Of a stretch of DNA of 64,000 bases, positions 39,801-48,480 are shown one piece after another (position 1 is the stretch's first letter; the number at the start of each line of letters is the position of its first letter). The translations under genes were made by a program, and so were the position numbers. The DNA is from Humibacillus xanthopallidus (lineage in GTDB: Bacteria; Actinomycetota; Actinomycetes; Actinomycetales; Dermatophilaceae). The notes below the pieces were generated by a model. That model was not told the DNA's origin, searched no databases, and saw nothing but the letters and a program-made list of their open reading frames with translations. The stretch covers positions 806,001 through 870,000 of the forward strand of contig NZ_VFPM01000001.1 of NCBI RefSeq assembly GCF_006716675.1, read 5' to 3'.

Positions 39801-40810
39801 CGGGGGCTCCCGTCGGCCAGCAGGGCATGGCACCGGACGAGCCGGTCGCGCCACCAGCGCTGCCGGTCGGCAGGGGCGGCAAGCTCGAGGAGGGCGTCCG
39901 GGTCCGGCTCGGCACGTCCGGGAGCGAGCACGCCGCGCGCCGGTCGGATCGGCAGGCGGGCGACGTCGCGGGTGAAGAGGCTGACGGTGCCGAGGCCACA
40001 CGCGTGGTGGAGATCGGGCAGCGCTGCGGCGAGCGCGACCCCTGCCGCGATGCCGACACTCGTGTCGAGTGCCGACGACACGACAGCAGGCAGGCCGCAC
40101 GCCTCGACGATCTCGAGCGCTCGGGCGACCCCGCCGAGCGGTGCGACCTTGACGACGACGAGGTCGGCCGCAGCGAGGCGGGCGACGAGGAGCGGGTCAT
40201 CGGCCTTGCGGATCGACTCGTCGGCTGCGATCGGAACCTCGATCCCGTTGTGCGCCAGGGTCTTTCGAAGCGTGGCAAGCTCCTCGACGGTGGCGCAGGG
40301 CTGCTCGGCATACTCGAGGTCCTGGGCCGCGAGCTTGCCCAGGGCCTCCACGGCCTGCTCGATGGTCCAGCCGCCATTGGCGTCGATCCGGATGCGCGCC
40401 GAGGCACCCATCCGGTCGCGCACTGCCGCCACCCGGTCGAGGTCGTCGGCAAGGGTCTGGCCCCGCTCGGCGACCTTGACCTTGGCCGTCGTGCACCCGT
40501 CGAAGCGGGCGAGCACCGCCGGCACCTGGTCGGGACCCACCGCGGGGACCGTCGCGTTGACGGGAACGACGTCTCGGCGCGGAGCCGGCCACGCGGCATA
40601 CGCAGCCTCGAGCCCGGAGGCGAGCCACCGCGCCGCCTCGAGGTCATCGTACTCGGCGAAGGGGGCGAACTCGCCCCACCCCGAGGGGCCCTCGAAGAGC
40701 ACCGCTTCGCGGACGTCGACGCCGCGGAAGCGCACCCGCATCGGAAGTGCGACGACATGGGCTCGCTCGAGCACGTCAGTGAGGTCGGGCAGGGCGGGCG
40801 AGCCGGTCAT
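39797..40810 (-). CDS. menC: o-succinylbenzoate synthase
   Basis: A 337-residue enolase-superfamily enzyme that dehydrates SHCHC to o-succinylbenzoate. Catalytic and metal residues appear in the family order: K110/K112 (KVK), D143 (IDANGG), E169, D197 (ADES) and K221 (VVKVAPLGG). The ATG has a -10-like CATGAT six bases upstream. Confidence 0.93.
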   Translation of the reverse strand: MTGSPALPDLTDVLERAHVVALPMRVRFRGVDVREAVLFEGPSGWGEFAPFAEYDDLEAARWLASGLEAAYAAWPAPRRDVVPVNATVPAVGPDQVPAVLARFDGCTTAKVKVAERGQTLADDLDRVAAVRDRMGASARIRIDANGGWTIEQAVEALGKLAAQDLEYAEQPCATVEELATLRKTLAHNGIEVPIAADESIRKADDPLLVARLAAADLVVVKVAPLGGVARALEIVEACGLPAVVSSALDTSVGIAAGVALAAALPDLHHACGLGTVSLFTRDVARLPIRPARGVLAPGRAEPDPDALLELAAPADRQRWWRDRLVRCHALLADGSPR

Positions 40811-40816
40811 GCCCCC

Positions 40817-40822
40817 ATCATG
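40817..40822 (-). promoter_or_regulatory. -10-like box of menC (leaderless candidate)
   Basis: CATGAT on the minus strand, six bases before the menC ATG. Confidence 0.35.
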
Positions 40823-40878
40823 ACCGACCCCGCTGGACCTGTCGGCGACATCCGGGGGGCGGCAGGGGCGCCTGGCCG

Positions 40879-41145
40879 TCAGCGGGTCTCGGGGAAGGCC
40901 ACGTGACGGTCGTGGTGCGCGTCGGGGAGCGGGTATGCGAGCTCATCGAGGGTCCGCGGCGACCCCGAGGTGCCCACTGGGTCATGACTGCGTCGGGGTG
41001 CGCCGCCGCAGAGGTGGCCCCGCCCAGCGCGGTGCGGCAGGAACCACAGGAACCCGACGAGCCACCACAGCCCGTGGCCCGACGGGCCGAGAGCGATGGC
41101 GATGAGCACGACGCCGGCGATGATGAAGTTGCGAGGCGAGAACAC
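40879..41145 (-). CDS. small membrane protein, unknown function
   Basis: An 88-residue protein with one or two hydrophobic segments in residues 7-42 and a polar His/Arg/Pro-rich C-terminal half. The GTG start has a strong GGAGGAG five bases upstream, which makes this a real gene despite its size. I recognise no family. It lies between menC and the DinB gene, same strand, with its own ribosome site. Confidence 0.6.
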   Translation of the reverse strand: MFSPRNFIIAGVVLIAIALGPSGHGLWWLVGFLWFLPHRAGRGHLCGGAPRRSHDPVGTSGSPRTLDELAYPLPDAHHDRHVAFPETR

Positions 41146-41227
41146 GCGGTCTCCTCCGTCCGTCGGGGCCGGTCGACCCCGTTCTCCGTCGACGGTAGGC
41201 GCGCCGGTGGAAGAGGACCCGGCCCCT

Positions 41228-41250
41228 CTGTCAGCACCTGGCCCTGACAG
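41228..41250. terminator. short hairpin behind the DinB gene
   Basis: CTGTCAG and CTGACAG, a perfect 7-base inverted repeat with a 9-base loop, four bases past the DinB stop. No T run. Confidence 0.35.
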
Positions 41251-41253
41251 ATG

Positions 41254-42078
41254 TCATGGCGACGGGGTCAGTCCCCGCGCTTCGAGCGCGTCGAGGTCCC
41301 GCACGGCATACCGGTGGTGCTCCCACTCCTCCTCGAGGATGGTGCGCAGGCAGGAGAGCACGGTCTCGGCGACGTCGGGGTCGTGTGGGTTGCGCCGCGG
41401 CTCGGAGAGAGCGGCCGGGGTGAGACCCGCGATGAAGTCACGCACCATCGCCTGGCGCCCGGACCGAGCGTCCATGACCTCCTCGAACGGCGGGATGACC
41501 ACCGAGAACGCGGACTCGTCGTAGGCGTCGCTGTCGTGGTCGTCGTTGGGGAGGCCCGCCGGGTGATAGGGCTGCTCCCGCTCGAGGATGGCCCTGCCGA
41601 GCCAGACGTCCGTCGCCATGACGAGGTGGCGCAGCGTCTGGGCCAGCGACCACTCCCCGTCGACCGTCGCATCCACCGAGCCGGGCGGCATGGCCGCGGC
41701 CCGGTCGAGGGTTGCCGCCCAGGCCGCTTCCACCGACGCCCAGGCGGAGCGCAGGCCTTCGGGGTCCGCCGCGGCGCGGGACTCGCGCCCCGGGAAGCGG
41801 TGGTTGAGCTCGGCATCGACGAATGGCACGACGTTGACGCCGTTGACGAGCAGCCGGCCACCGTCCTCGAGGAGCCAGGGGGAGTCGATCTCCATCCGAG
41901 CGACATCGCACCCCCGCACGACGACGTCGCTCAGGTCGCAGCTGACAAACCTCGCCTCTCGCAGGGAGCGGTTGCGGAAGGTCTCGCCGCTCAGGCTCTC
42001 GGACGCGACGTCCGTGTGGCTGTCCGTGAGGCTCCCGGTCTCACTCGTCGTCTGACTCTCGGTCACGTTCTCGGCCAT
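41254..42078 (-). CDS. DinB-like protein with N-terminal pentapeptide repeats
   Basis: A 274-residue two-part protein. Residues about 30-60 have pentapeptide-repeat character (SLREARFVSCDLSDVVVRGCDVA), which forms a right-handed beta helix. From about 100 on it is a DinB-superfamily four-helix bundle: 'WSLAQTLRHLVMATDVWLGR' and 'ILEEEWEHHRYAVRDLDALE', with three histidines in plausible metal positions. Such proteins are thiol- or metal-dependent enzymes of mostly unknown function. ATG at 42078 lies inside a palindrome. Confidence 0.75.
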   Translation of the reverse strand: MAENVTESQTTSETGSLTDSHTDVASESLSGETFRNRSLREARFVSCDLSDVVVRGCDVARMEIDSPWLLEDGGRLLVNGVNVVPFVDAELNHRFPGRESRAAADPEGLRSAWASVEAAWAATLDRAAAMPPGSVDATVDGEWSLAQTLRHLVMATDVWLGRAILEREQPYHPAGLPNDDHDSDAYDESAFSVVIPPFEEVMDARSGRQAMVRDFIAGLTPAALSEPRRNPHDPDVAETVLSCLRTILEEEWEHHRYAVRDLDALEARGLTPSP

Positions 42079-42092
42079 GGGTCGACCATGGC
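42074..42092. promoter_or_regulatory. inverted repeat over the DinB start codon
   Basis: GCCATGG, five bases, CCATGGC. The left arm includes the ATG of the DinB gene and the right arm an ATG on the other strand. It could be an operator or a hairpin that controls initiation. The rest of the 193-base gap up to 42271 holds nothing I can identify. Confidence 0.3.
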
Positions 42093-42271
42093 AGAAACCG
42101 CCGACAGCGTCACTGCTCACGCGATCCTCGCGGTCGATCGGACCGGGAGCTGGTCGAATATGATGCCGTTCCCCCTCATGTGCGCGTCGTCCGACGAGGC
42201 CGGCGACCTGACGGCCGACACCGCGACCGAGTCGAGCGCGGTGTCGGCATGATGTCGCAACGGAGCCGGGA

Positions 42272-45200
42272 TCACCCGGCGAGGTGGCCCCATCGCGATG
42301 CGAGCTCGCGCCACGGAGCGGTCTCGACGACCCGGCCGCCGTCGAGCACGACGACCCGGTCGGCCTGCGCCAAGGCGGCGGCCTTGCTCGTCGCGCCGAT
42401 GACGGTGGCGCCGCCGGAGCGCAGTGCGGCCCACAGCTCGATCTCTGTGGCGGCGTCGAGCGCCGACGAGACGTCGTCGGCCAGCAGCACGTCGGCCTCG
42501 CAGGCGAGCGCGCGGGCGAGCGCGAGTCGCTGCACCTGCCCGCCGGAGAGCCTGACGCCACGGTGCCCGACCAGAGCGTGCGGTCCACCGGCCTCGGCGA
42601 CGTCGCGCTCCATGCGCGCCGCCGCCAGGGCGGGCTCGACCTGCCGGTCGGCGTGGTCGAGAGCGATGTTGCCCGTGAAGCTGCCCGAGAGCACCCGTGG
42701 GACCTGCGCGATGTGGGACACCCGGCCGGGTCGCAGGTCGACCTCGGGCTCGGCCAGCACGTGGCCGTTCCACAGCACCTCGCCGGTGTGGGACGTGAGC
42801 CCCGCCAGCGCCGAGAGCAGGCTCGACTTGCCCGAGCCCACCTGACCCAGCAGAAGCACCAGCTGGCCCGCCTCGACGGTGAGGTCGACGTCCTCCACAC
42901 CGATGGTGCCGTCGTCGTGGATCGCCGTCAGATGCTGGAGGCGGAGGGTGCGCAACGGGTCGCGCTGCCCCGGCTGCGGCGCGTCGGCGGTGCCGCGCAC
43001 GAGGTCCATCCCCGGCGGCACGTCCATGAGGTCGCCGCCGCCGGCGAGCTCGCTCGTGGCGTTCATCCACGCGCGCACGCCCGGCGCCTCGGTGACCACC
43101 GAGCCGGCGACCCGGCCGAACCAGTCGAAACCGCTCACGGCGTTGGCGACGAGCAGGGTGGTGGCGAGAGGCCACGTGCCGTGCAGGAACCCCGCCCACG
43201 CGGCGACGACACCGCACTGGACCATGACGACGGGCACGCCGTCGAGCAGCGCCTGCACCCGGTGCTCGCGGACCGCCGCGTCGACGCGGCCGCCGTCGAC
43301 CCGGTGCAGGTGACGGTGCACCTGCGGCGTGGCCGCAGCGAGCTTGACCGTGCGGATCGACTCGAGCGCCGAGACGAGGGACCGCCCGAAGTCGGCGCGA
43401 GCCGTCGACGCGGCCGCGGCCGAGCGGCCGGCCACCGGTCGCCCGAGGGTCGAGGCCAGCGCCGAGGTGACCATGACGACGAGCAGGACCGCGCCCGCGA
43501 GCCACGTGCCGGCGATGAGAGCCGTCACCGAGGCGACGACGAGGCCGTTGACGAAGTCGACCCACCGGTCGGTGTAGCGCGCGAGACGGTCGGCATCCAT
43601 CGTGCGGGCGACGACCTCGCCGGGCGGGGTGCGCACGAGCCGGCGCTGCGCGGTCTGGCCCGCGAGCACGGCGGCGCGCACCCGGAGCCGGACCTCGACC
43701 CACCAGTGGGGATAGGAGCGGAACGCCTGCGACAACAGGAGCGGGCCGATGACGAGTGAGACGACGAGTGCGGCGATGCGCCAGCCGGGATTCTGCCCGG
43801 CCTGCAGATCGGTGACGACGAGACCCCAGACCCACCCGGTCACGGCGCCGAAGGCGCCGGTCAGGGAGGCGAGGAGGAAGAGGGACGCGCCGACCAGACC
43901 CCACTGCGGCTGGATGCGCACCGCGTGGAGGACCTGCCGTGCCAGGCTCGGCGTCGGAGCCAGCGCCGGTGGCGGCGGCGGCGTCGTGCTGCGCCGCACC
44001 GAACCGATCGCGGCGTCGTCGTGGTGGTGGTCCTCGACGGCAACCTCGTGGGCGGCCGCCTCGAGCAGCCGCCGGAACGGCCCGTCGCCGGTGGCCAGGC
44101 GAGCACGCGGACCGTGCTCGACGACGCGACCGGACTCGAGCACGGCCACCTGCTCGGCCCGCTCGGTCGTCGAGAGCCGGTGCGCGACGAGGATGCCCGT
44201 GCGTCCCGAGATCAGCCGGTCGGCCGCGCGCACGACGCGTGCCTCGGTGACGGGGTCCATGCGGGCCGTGGCCTCGTCGAGCACGACGACGCGAACATCA
44301 CGCACGAGCAACCGGGCGAACGCGACGAGCTGCTCCTCTCCTGCCGAGAGCGTCGTGCCACCCGGCCCGAGCATGGTGTCGAGACCGTCGGGCAGCCCCG
44401 CCACCCAGTCGGTGAGGCCGAGCTCGGTAACCGCCGCCTCGACGCGCGCTCGTGGCACGTCGCCGAAGAGCGTCATGTTCTCCGCGAGGGTGCCGGCGAG
44501 CACCTCAGTGCGCTGGGTGACCACGCCCACGGCGGCGCGCAGCTGCTGGAGGTCGAGGTCGCGCACGTCCATGCCTCCGAGCAGCACGGTGCCATGCGGC
44601 GGCTCGACGGCCCGGGAGAGCAGCGACGCCAGCGTGGACTTGCCCGAGCCGGTGCGTCCGACGAGCGCGCAGGTGTGCCCGGCGGGGACGAGAAGGTTGA
44701 CGTCTCGCAATGCGAACGTCCCTGTGCCATAGGTGAACTCGAGGCCGCAGAACTCCACGTCGAGCGGGCCGTCGTGCAGCGGCAGGCCGCCGGTCGGCTC
44801 GGCCGGCGAGGCGAGCATCGCCCGGAGTCGCAGCACGGCGCCGAAGCCCTCCTGCAGGTCGGGCAGGTGACGCGCGAGCATGTCGACGCCACCGACGAAC
44901 ATCGTCGTGACGAGGAAGAGGGTGACGAGCCGGGACGTGGTCAGGTCTCCGGCGAGCACGAGGGCCGCACCGACGACCGCGACCGCAGCGAGCGCGCCGT
45001 GGAGCAGCCCGCCGCTGCGGCGGGTGATGCGCGCCTCGACCCGCAGCACCCGGTCGAGCGCCGCGTGCACCCGAGCGGCCATCCTCGCGTTGCGGCGCAG
45101 CACGTGGGCCTGGCCGAGCGCGGTGCGCAGGTCGTCACGGGCAGCGACACCCTCCTCGGTGGAGGCGGCGTGGTCGGTCCAGGCGGCCTCCTCGACGACC

Positions 45201-45799
45201 TTGCGCTCGGCGACCTGCGGCAGGAGCGTGCGCACGACCCACCAGGTCGCGAATCCGGTGAGGGGGAAGAGGACGGCGGCAGGCCACCACGCGATGCTCG
45301 CGACGACCCACAGCGGGCCCGAGGCGAGCAGGGTGCGCACGGCCTGCCACACGCCCCACCGCATCAGCTGGCCGACCTCCCACGTGTCGTCGTCGATGCG
45401 GTCGAGCACCTCGCCCACGGCCTGCTCGGACAGCTCGGAGAGGGGCTGGGCCATCGCGGCGTCGAGCAGGTCGGCGCGCAGCCTGCCCTCGGCCCGGTCG
45501 CAGACCGTCGCCCAGATCGTCTTGGCGACGGTGTCGATGAGCGCGCCGCCGACGACGCACACCGCCAGGAGCACGACGAGGGTCGCGGTGGCGTTCTCGG
45601 CGAGGCGGCCCGCGACCATCGACCCCAGCGCGGCCGCCACTGCGCCCAGGAGGGACATCGAGAAGCACACGAGGGTGAGCGGACGTCGGACCCGTCGCCA
45701 GTCGACGGGCACCCGGTCGGCGGGCAGCACCACAGCACGCGAGCCCCCACCCCGTGTCGTGCCCTGCGTCTCGTCCTGCTCCACCTTCGTCACCGTCAC
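42272..45799 (-). CDS. fused two-half ABC exporter with one degenerate ATP site
   Basis: A 1175-residue single chain, TMD1-NBD1-TMD2-NBD2. NBD1: Walker A GRTGSGKST near 375, signature LSAGE near 485, Walker B VVVLDEAT near 505 and H-loop AHRLS near 540. NBD2: Walker A GQVGSGKSS near 990, signature LSGGQ near 1088, Walker B VLLADDVS near 1103 (Asp for the catalytic Glu), and H-loop replaced by ATSK. A His-rich linker (DHHHDD) follows NBD1. GTG at 45799 or 45793. The closest general match is the heterodimeric multidrug or peptide exporter type; substrate unknown. Confidence 0.9.
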   Translation of the reverse strand: MTVTKVEQDETQGTTRGGGSRAVVLPADRVPVDWRRVRRPLTLVCFSMSLLGAVAAALGSMVAGRLAENATATLVVLLAVCVVGGALIDTVAKTIWATVCDRAEGRLRADLLDAAMAQPLSELSEQAVGEVLDRIDDDTWEVGQLMRWGVWQAVRTLLASGPLWVVASIAWWPAAVLFPLTGFATWWVVRTLLPQVAERKVVEEAAWTDHAASTEEGVAARDDLRTALGQAHVLRRNARMAARVHAALDRVLRVEARITRRSGGLLHGALAAVAVVGAALVLAGDLTTSRLVTLFLVTTMFVGGVDMLARHLPDLQEGFGAVLRLRAMLASPAEPTGGLPLHDGPLDVEFCGLEFTYGTGTFALRDVNLLVPAGHTCALVGRTGSGKSTLASLLSRAVEPPHGTVLLGGMDVRDLDLQQLRAAVGVVTQRTEVLAGTLAENMTLFGDVPRARVEAAVTELGLTDWVAGLPDGLDTMLGPGGTTLSAGEEQLVAFARLLVRDVRVVVLDEATARMDPVTEARVVRAADRLISGRTGILVAHRLSTTERAEQVAVLESGRVVEHGPRARLATGDGPFRRLLEAAAHEVAVEDHHHDDAAIGSVRRSTTPPPPPALAPTPSLARQVLHAVRIQPQWGLVGASLFLLASLTGAFGAVTGWVWGLVVTDLQAGQNPGWRIAALVVSLVIGPLLLSQAFRSYPHWWVEVRLRVRAAVLAGQTAQRRLVRTPPGEVVARTMDADRLARYTDRWVDFVNGLVVASVTALIAGTWLAGAVLLVVMVTSALASTLGRPVAGRSAAAASTARADFGRSLVSALESIRTVKLAAATPQVHRHLHRVDGGRVDAAVREHRVQALLDGVPVVMVQCGVVAAWAGFLHGTWPLATTLLVANAVSGFDWFGRVAGSVVTEAPGVRAWMNATSELAGGGDLMDVPPGMDLVRGTADAPQPGQRDPLRTLRLQHLTAIHDDGTIGVEDVDLTVEAGQLVLLLGQVGSGKSSLLSALAGLTSHTGEVLWNGHVLAEPEVDLRPGRVSHIAQVPRVLSGSFTGNIALDHADRQVEPALAAARMERDVAEAGGPHALVGHRGVRLSGGQVQRLALARALACEADVLLADDVSSALDAATEIELWAALRSGGATVIGATSKAAALAQADRVVVLDGGRVVETAPWRELASRWGHLAG

Positions 45800-45933
45800 A
45801 ATGACAAAACGCTACAGATCGGCACCGACAGCCCGCCTCCCGTTTTCCCGAGCCGCCCCACCACGCGCCCACCAAGGCGGGACGCCGCGCCCACCCCGCG
45901 CCCGCGCAGCGAAGACGCCCGCGACCGGGCCTC

Positions 45934-46485
45934 TCAGCCGAGGCGCACGTCGCGCGGGTTCTCCACGGCGACGGCGATCCGGTCGAGGAAGCGCTGAGCC
46001 ATCTCCGGCAGGGCGTCGAGTGCGAACCAGCCCGCCTCGGTCGCCTCGTCGTCACCGGGCGCCGGATCGCCCGAAACCCACCGGCACCGGAAGGTGTGGT
46101 CGAGGTACTGCCCGAGGTCGCCGTTGACGTGCGTGACGACGCCGGTCGCCGACACCCACACGAGACGCTCGACCTCCGCGACGACGCTCGCCTCCTCCGC
46201 CACCTCGCGGACCGCGGTGACGTGCGGGTGCTCCCCCGGGTCGACGATCCCCGTCACCGGGGTCCACGCGCCGTTGTCCGACCGCCGCACGAGCAGCACC
46301 TCCTGAGGCGCCCCAGCACCGTCAGCTCCCCCAGCCCCGCCGGCTCCCCGAGCCGCGCCGGCTCCCCCGGAGTCGCCGGCTCCCCCAGCACCGTCGCGCA
46401 GCACGACCGCCGTGACGCCCGGCATCCACAGCAGCTCCCGGCCGACCATGGTGCGCAGGTGGGAGACGTAGGGAGGGATCGGCAT
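45934..46485 (-). CDS. Nudix hydrolase with Gly/Ala-rich insert
   Basis: A 183-residue Nudix protein that would hydrolyse a nucleoside diphosphate derivative. The Nudix box runs from GIVDPGEHPH into TAVREVAEEASV, a good match except Ser in place of the usual Gly before the last hydrophobic residue. Residues about 32-60 are a Gly/Ala-rich tract inside the fold. ATG is seven bases after TAGCCT, so it is probably leaderless. Divergent from menB, 35 bases apart. Substrate unknown. Confidence 0.85.
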   Translation of the reverse strand: MPIPPYVSHLRTMVGRELLWMPGVTAVVLRDGAGGAGDSGGAGAARGAGGAGGADGAGAPQEVLLVRRSDNGAWTPVTGIVDPGEHPHVTAVREVAEEASVVAEVERLVWVSATGVVTHVNGDLGQYLDHTFRCRWVSGDPAPGDDEATEAGWFALDALPEMAQRFLDRIAVAVENPRDVRLG

Positions 46486-46492
46486 ACGGGCG

Positions 46493-46498
46493 AGGCTA
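46493..46498 (-). promoter_or_regulatory. -10 box of Nudix gene (leaderless)
   Basis: TAGCCT on the minus strand, seven bases before the ATG at 46485. Confidence 0.55.
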
Positions 46499-46508
46499 GC
46501 CCCGTCGG

Positions 46509-46514
46509 TAGGGT
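46509..46514 (+). promoter_or_regulatory. -10 box of menB (leaderless)
   Basis: TAGGGT, six bases before the menB GTG. It lies only ten bases from the divergent -10 of the Nudix gene, so each -35 region must be inside the other gene. Confidence 0.6.
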
Positions 46515-46520
46515 CGGTCC

Positions 46521-47471
46521 GTGAGCAGCGAGCGCAGCGTGTCCGACATCTTCGACCCGACCGAGTGGGAGGCCGTCGAGGGCTTCGAGCTCACCGACAT
46601 CACCTACCACCGCCGCCGGGCGGTCGCCGGGCGCCCGCACGCGGAGTCGGGTGTCGTGCGCATCGCCTTCGACCGGCCCGAGGTGCTCAACGCCTTCCGG
46701 CCGCACACCGTCGACGAGCTCTACCGCGCGCTCGACCACGCCCGGATGACTCCCGACGTCGGCGTCGTGCTCATCACCGGCAACGGCCCCAGCCCCAAGG
46801 ACGGCAAGTGGTCCTTCTGCTCCGGCGGTGACCAGCGCATCCGCGGCCGCTCGGGCTACCAGTACGCCGAGGGCGAGACGGCGGACACCGTCGACACGGC
46901 GCGCACGAAGGCCCAGGGCGGACGCCTGCACATCCTCGAGGTCCAGCGGCTCATCCGCACGATGCCCAAGGTCGTCATCGCCGTCGTGCCGGGCTGGGCG
47001 GCCGGCGGCGGCCACTCGCTCCACGTCGTCTGCGACCTGACGATCGCGAGCCGCGAGCACGCCCGTTTCAAGCAGACCGACGCCGATGTGGGCAGCTTCG
47101 ACGCCGGCTACGGCAGCGCCTACCTTGCCAAGATGGTCGGCCAGAAGTTCGCTCGCGAGATCTTCTTCCTCGGTCGCACCTACTCGGCCGACGACATGCA
47201 CCGCATGGGCGCCGTCAACATCGTCGCCGACCACGCCGACCTCGAGCGCGAGGCCCTCCAGGTGGCGACCGAGATCATGGGCAAGAGCCCCCAGGCGCAA
47301 CGCATGTTGAAGTTCGCCTTCAACCTCACCGACGACGGGCTCATGGGCCAGCAGGTCTTCGCCGGCGAGGCGACCCGCCTCGCCTACATGACCGACGAGG
47401 CCGTCGAGGGCCGCGACCAGTTCCTCGAGAAGCGCGAGCCCGACTGGTCACCCTTCCCCTGGTACTTCTGA
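46521..47471 (+). CDS. menB: 1,4-dihydroxy-2-naphthoyl-CoA synthase
   Basis: A 316-residue crotonase-fold enzyme that cyclises o-succinylbenzoyl-CoA. Diagnostic blocks are 'RPEVLNAFRPHTVDELYRAL', CSGGDQ (oxyanion region), GWAAGGGHSLHVVCDLT and the C-terminal DWSPFPWYF. The KTDADVGSFDxGYG-type active-site block reads QTDADVGSFDAGYGSAYL, with the usual aspartate present. GTG start with -10 six bases upstream. Confidence 0.96.
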   Translation: MSSERSVSDIFDPTEWEAVEGFELTDITYHRRRAVAGRPHAESGVVRIAFDRPEVLNAFRPHTVDELYRALDHARMTPDVGVVLITGNGPSPKDGKWSFCSGGDQRIRGRSGYQYAEGETADTVDTARTKAQGGRLHILEVQRLIRTMPKVVIAVVPGWAAGGGHSLHVVCDLTIASREHARFKQTDADVGSFDAGYGSAYLAKMVGQKFAREIFFLGRTYSADDMHRMGAVNIVADHADLEREALQVATEIMGKSPQAQRMLKFAFNLTDDGLMGQQVFAGEATRLAYMTDEAVEGRDQFLEKREPDWSPFPWYF

Positions 47472-47485
47472 CCGCGCCGCTGGCG

Positions 47486-47531
47486 GACGGTCGTATGCCG
47501 CGTGGCCCGGCCCGCGGCACACGACCGTCCC
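47486..47531. terminator. hairpin between convergent menB and regulator gene
   Basis: Arms 47486-47503 and 47514-47531 pair over 18 bases with one mismatch; the loop is ten bases. The mismatch falls within the octamer GTATGCCG in the left arm. It lies between converging genes and is probably bidirectional. Confidence 0.6.
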
Positions 47532-47535
47532 GAGG

Positions 47536-48480
47536 TCAGCCGCCGGAGGCGGAGCCGCCAGAGGCGGCGCGACCGAGCTCCTCCGTCGTGCGACCGCTCA
47601 GCTCCTCGACCGTCACGCGACGGGTCGACCCGTCGCGGAGGGTGACGGTCGCGCCGGTGATCTCCGGTCGGCTCGCGGCGTTCTCCCGAGCCTCGGTCGT
47701 GGGCGCATCGGGCCACCAGGCCCCGAAGTGCCCGTCGCTGACCGTCGCCGTGACCGGCCCCTGCGCCACGGACTCGAGCACGACTCCGACGACGTCCGAG
47801 CCCACCTGTCCGGTGACTCCCCGGATGCTGCCCGAGGGGGTGCTGTAGACCGCGCCCAGGTCGCCGTGGAGGGAGGTGGGCGGCACCGCAGGAGCCGGCG
47901 GCGAGGCGGCGGTCGCGGCGCTCCCACCGGAGGCGACGACGTGCCCGTCCTGGACGTAGCAGGTGATGGCAGAGGGCGAGGGCCGTGAGTCCGACTCGTA
48001 GACGAGGACCAGGGAGCCACGGGCCTCGGTGAGGACCGGACGCAGACCGGACAGGTCGGTGCCGTCGTCACGCGACACGTCGTCGCGCACCCACTCGTCG
48101 CGCACCCACTCGTCGCACGCCGCCTCGGCCTCGGCGGCCGTCGCCGGCGAGAGTGGCCGGGGGGTCGCCGACCACGCGAGCGCCTCTCCCCCGCCGAACA
48201 GACGGGGTGCAGCAATCGAGCCGACGGCCACGAGGGCGACCGCACCTGCCACGGCCAGCGCGCGGCGTGCGATCGGACGAGCCGGTGCGGCACGACCCCC
48301 GGCGGGGACCGGCTGACCAGCCGGGGCCGACACGACCCGCCGCAGGATCGCCCGGGCCGCCTCGTCCTGTGCGACGTCGAGGTGCCGGTCGGTCTCGGCG
48401 GGGTCGAGGGCACGGAGGGCCGCGCCGAGGTCATGGCCACCGGGCCGGCGCGCGGTGAGGGGGGACGGGGCGGGGCTCAT
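47536..48480 (-). CDS. single-pass membrane protein, putative anti-sigma factor
   Basis: 314 residues: a cytoplasmic N-terminal part of about 70, one transmembrane helix near 70-90 (RRALAVAGAVALVAVGSIAA) and an external part of about 220 with no domain I recognise. Its ATG overlaps the stop of the ECF sigma gene and it has AAGGAG six bases upstream. Gene pairing and topology are those of an anti-sigma factor, but the zinc-binding H-x3-C-x2-C motif is absent. The C-terminus ends in Gly/Ser repeats. A duplicated DEWVR occurs near residue 123. Confidence 0.55.
   Translation of the reverse strand: MSPAPSPLTARRPGGHDLGAALRALDPAETDRHLDVAQDEAARAILRRVVSAPAGQPVPAGGRAAPARPIARRALAVAGAVALVAVGSIAAPRLFGGGEALAWSATPRPLSPATAAEAEAACDEWVRDEWVRDDVSRDDGTDLSGLRPVLTEARGSLVLVYESDSRPSPSAITCYVQDGHVVASGGSAATAASPPAPAVPPTSLHGDLGAVYSTPSGSIRGVTGQVGSDVVGVVLESVAQGPVTATVSDGHFGAWWPDAPTTEARENAASRPEITGATVTLRDGSTRRVTVEELSGRTTEELGRAASGGSASGG

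Noticed and set aside
42088..42252. Possible 54-codon plus-strand gene beginning MAETADSV
   Set aside because: No ribosome site, no recognisable family and no promoter of note; the ATG belongs to the palindrome over the DinB start.
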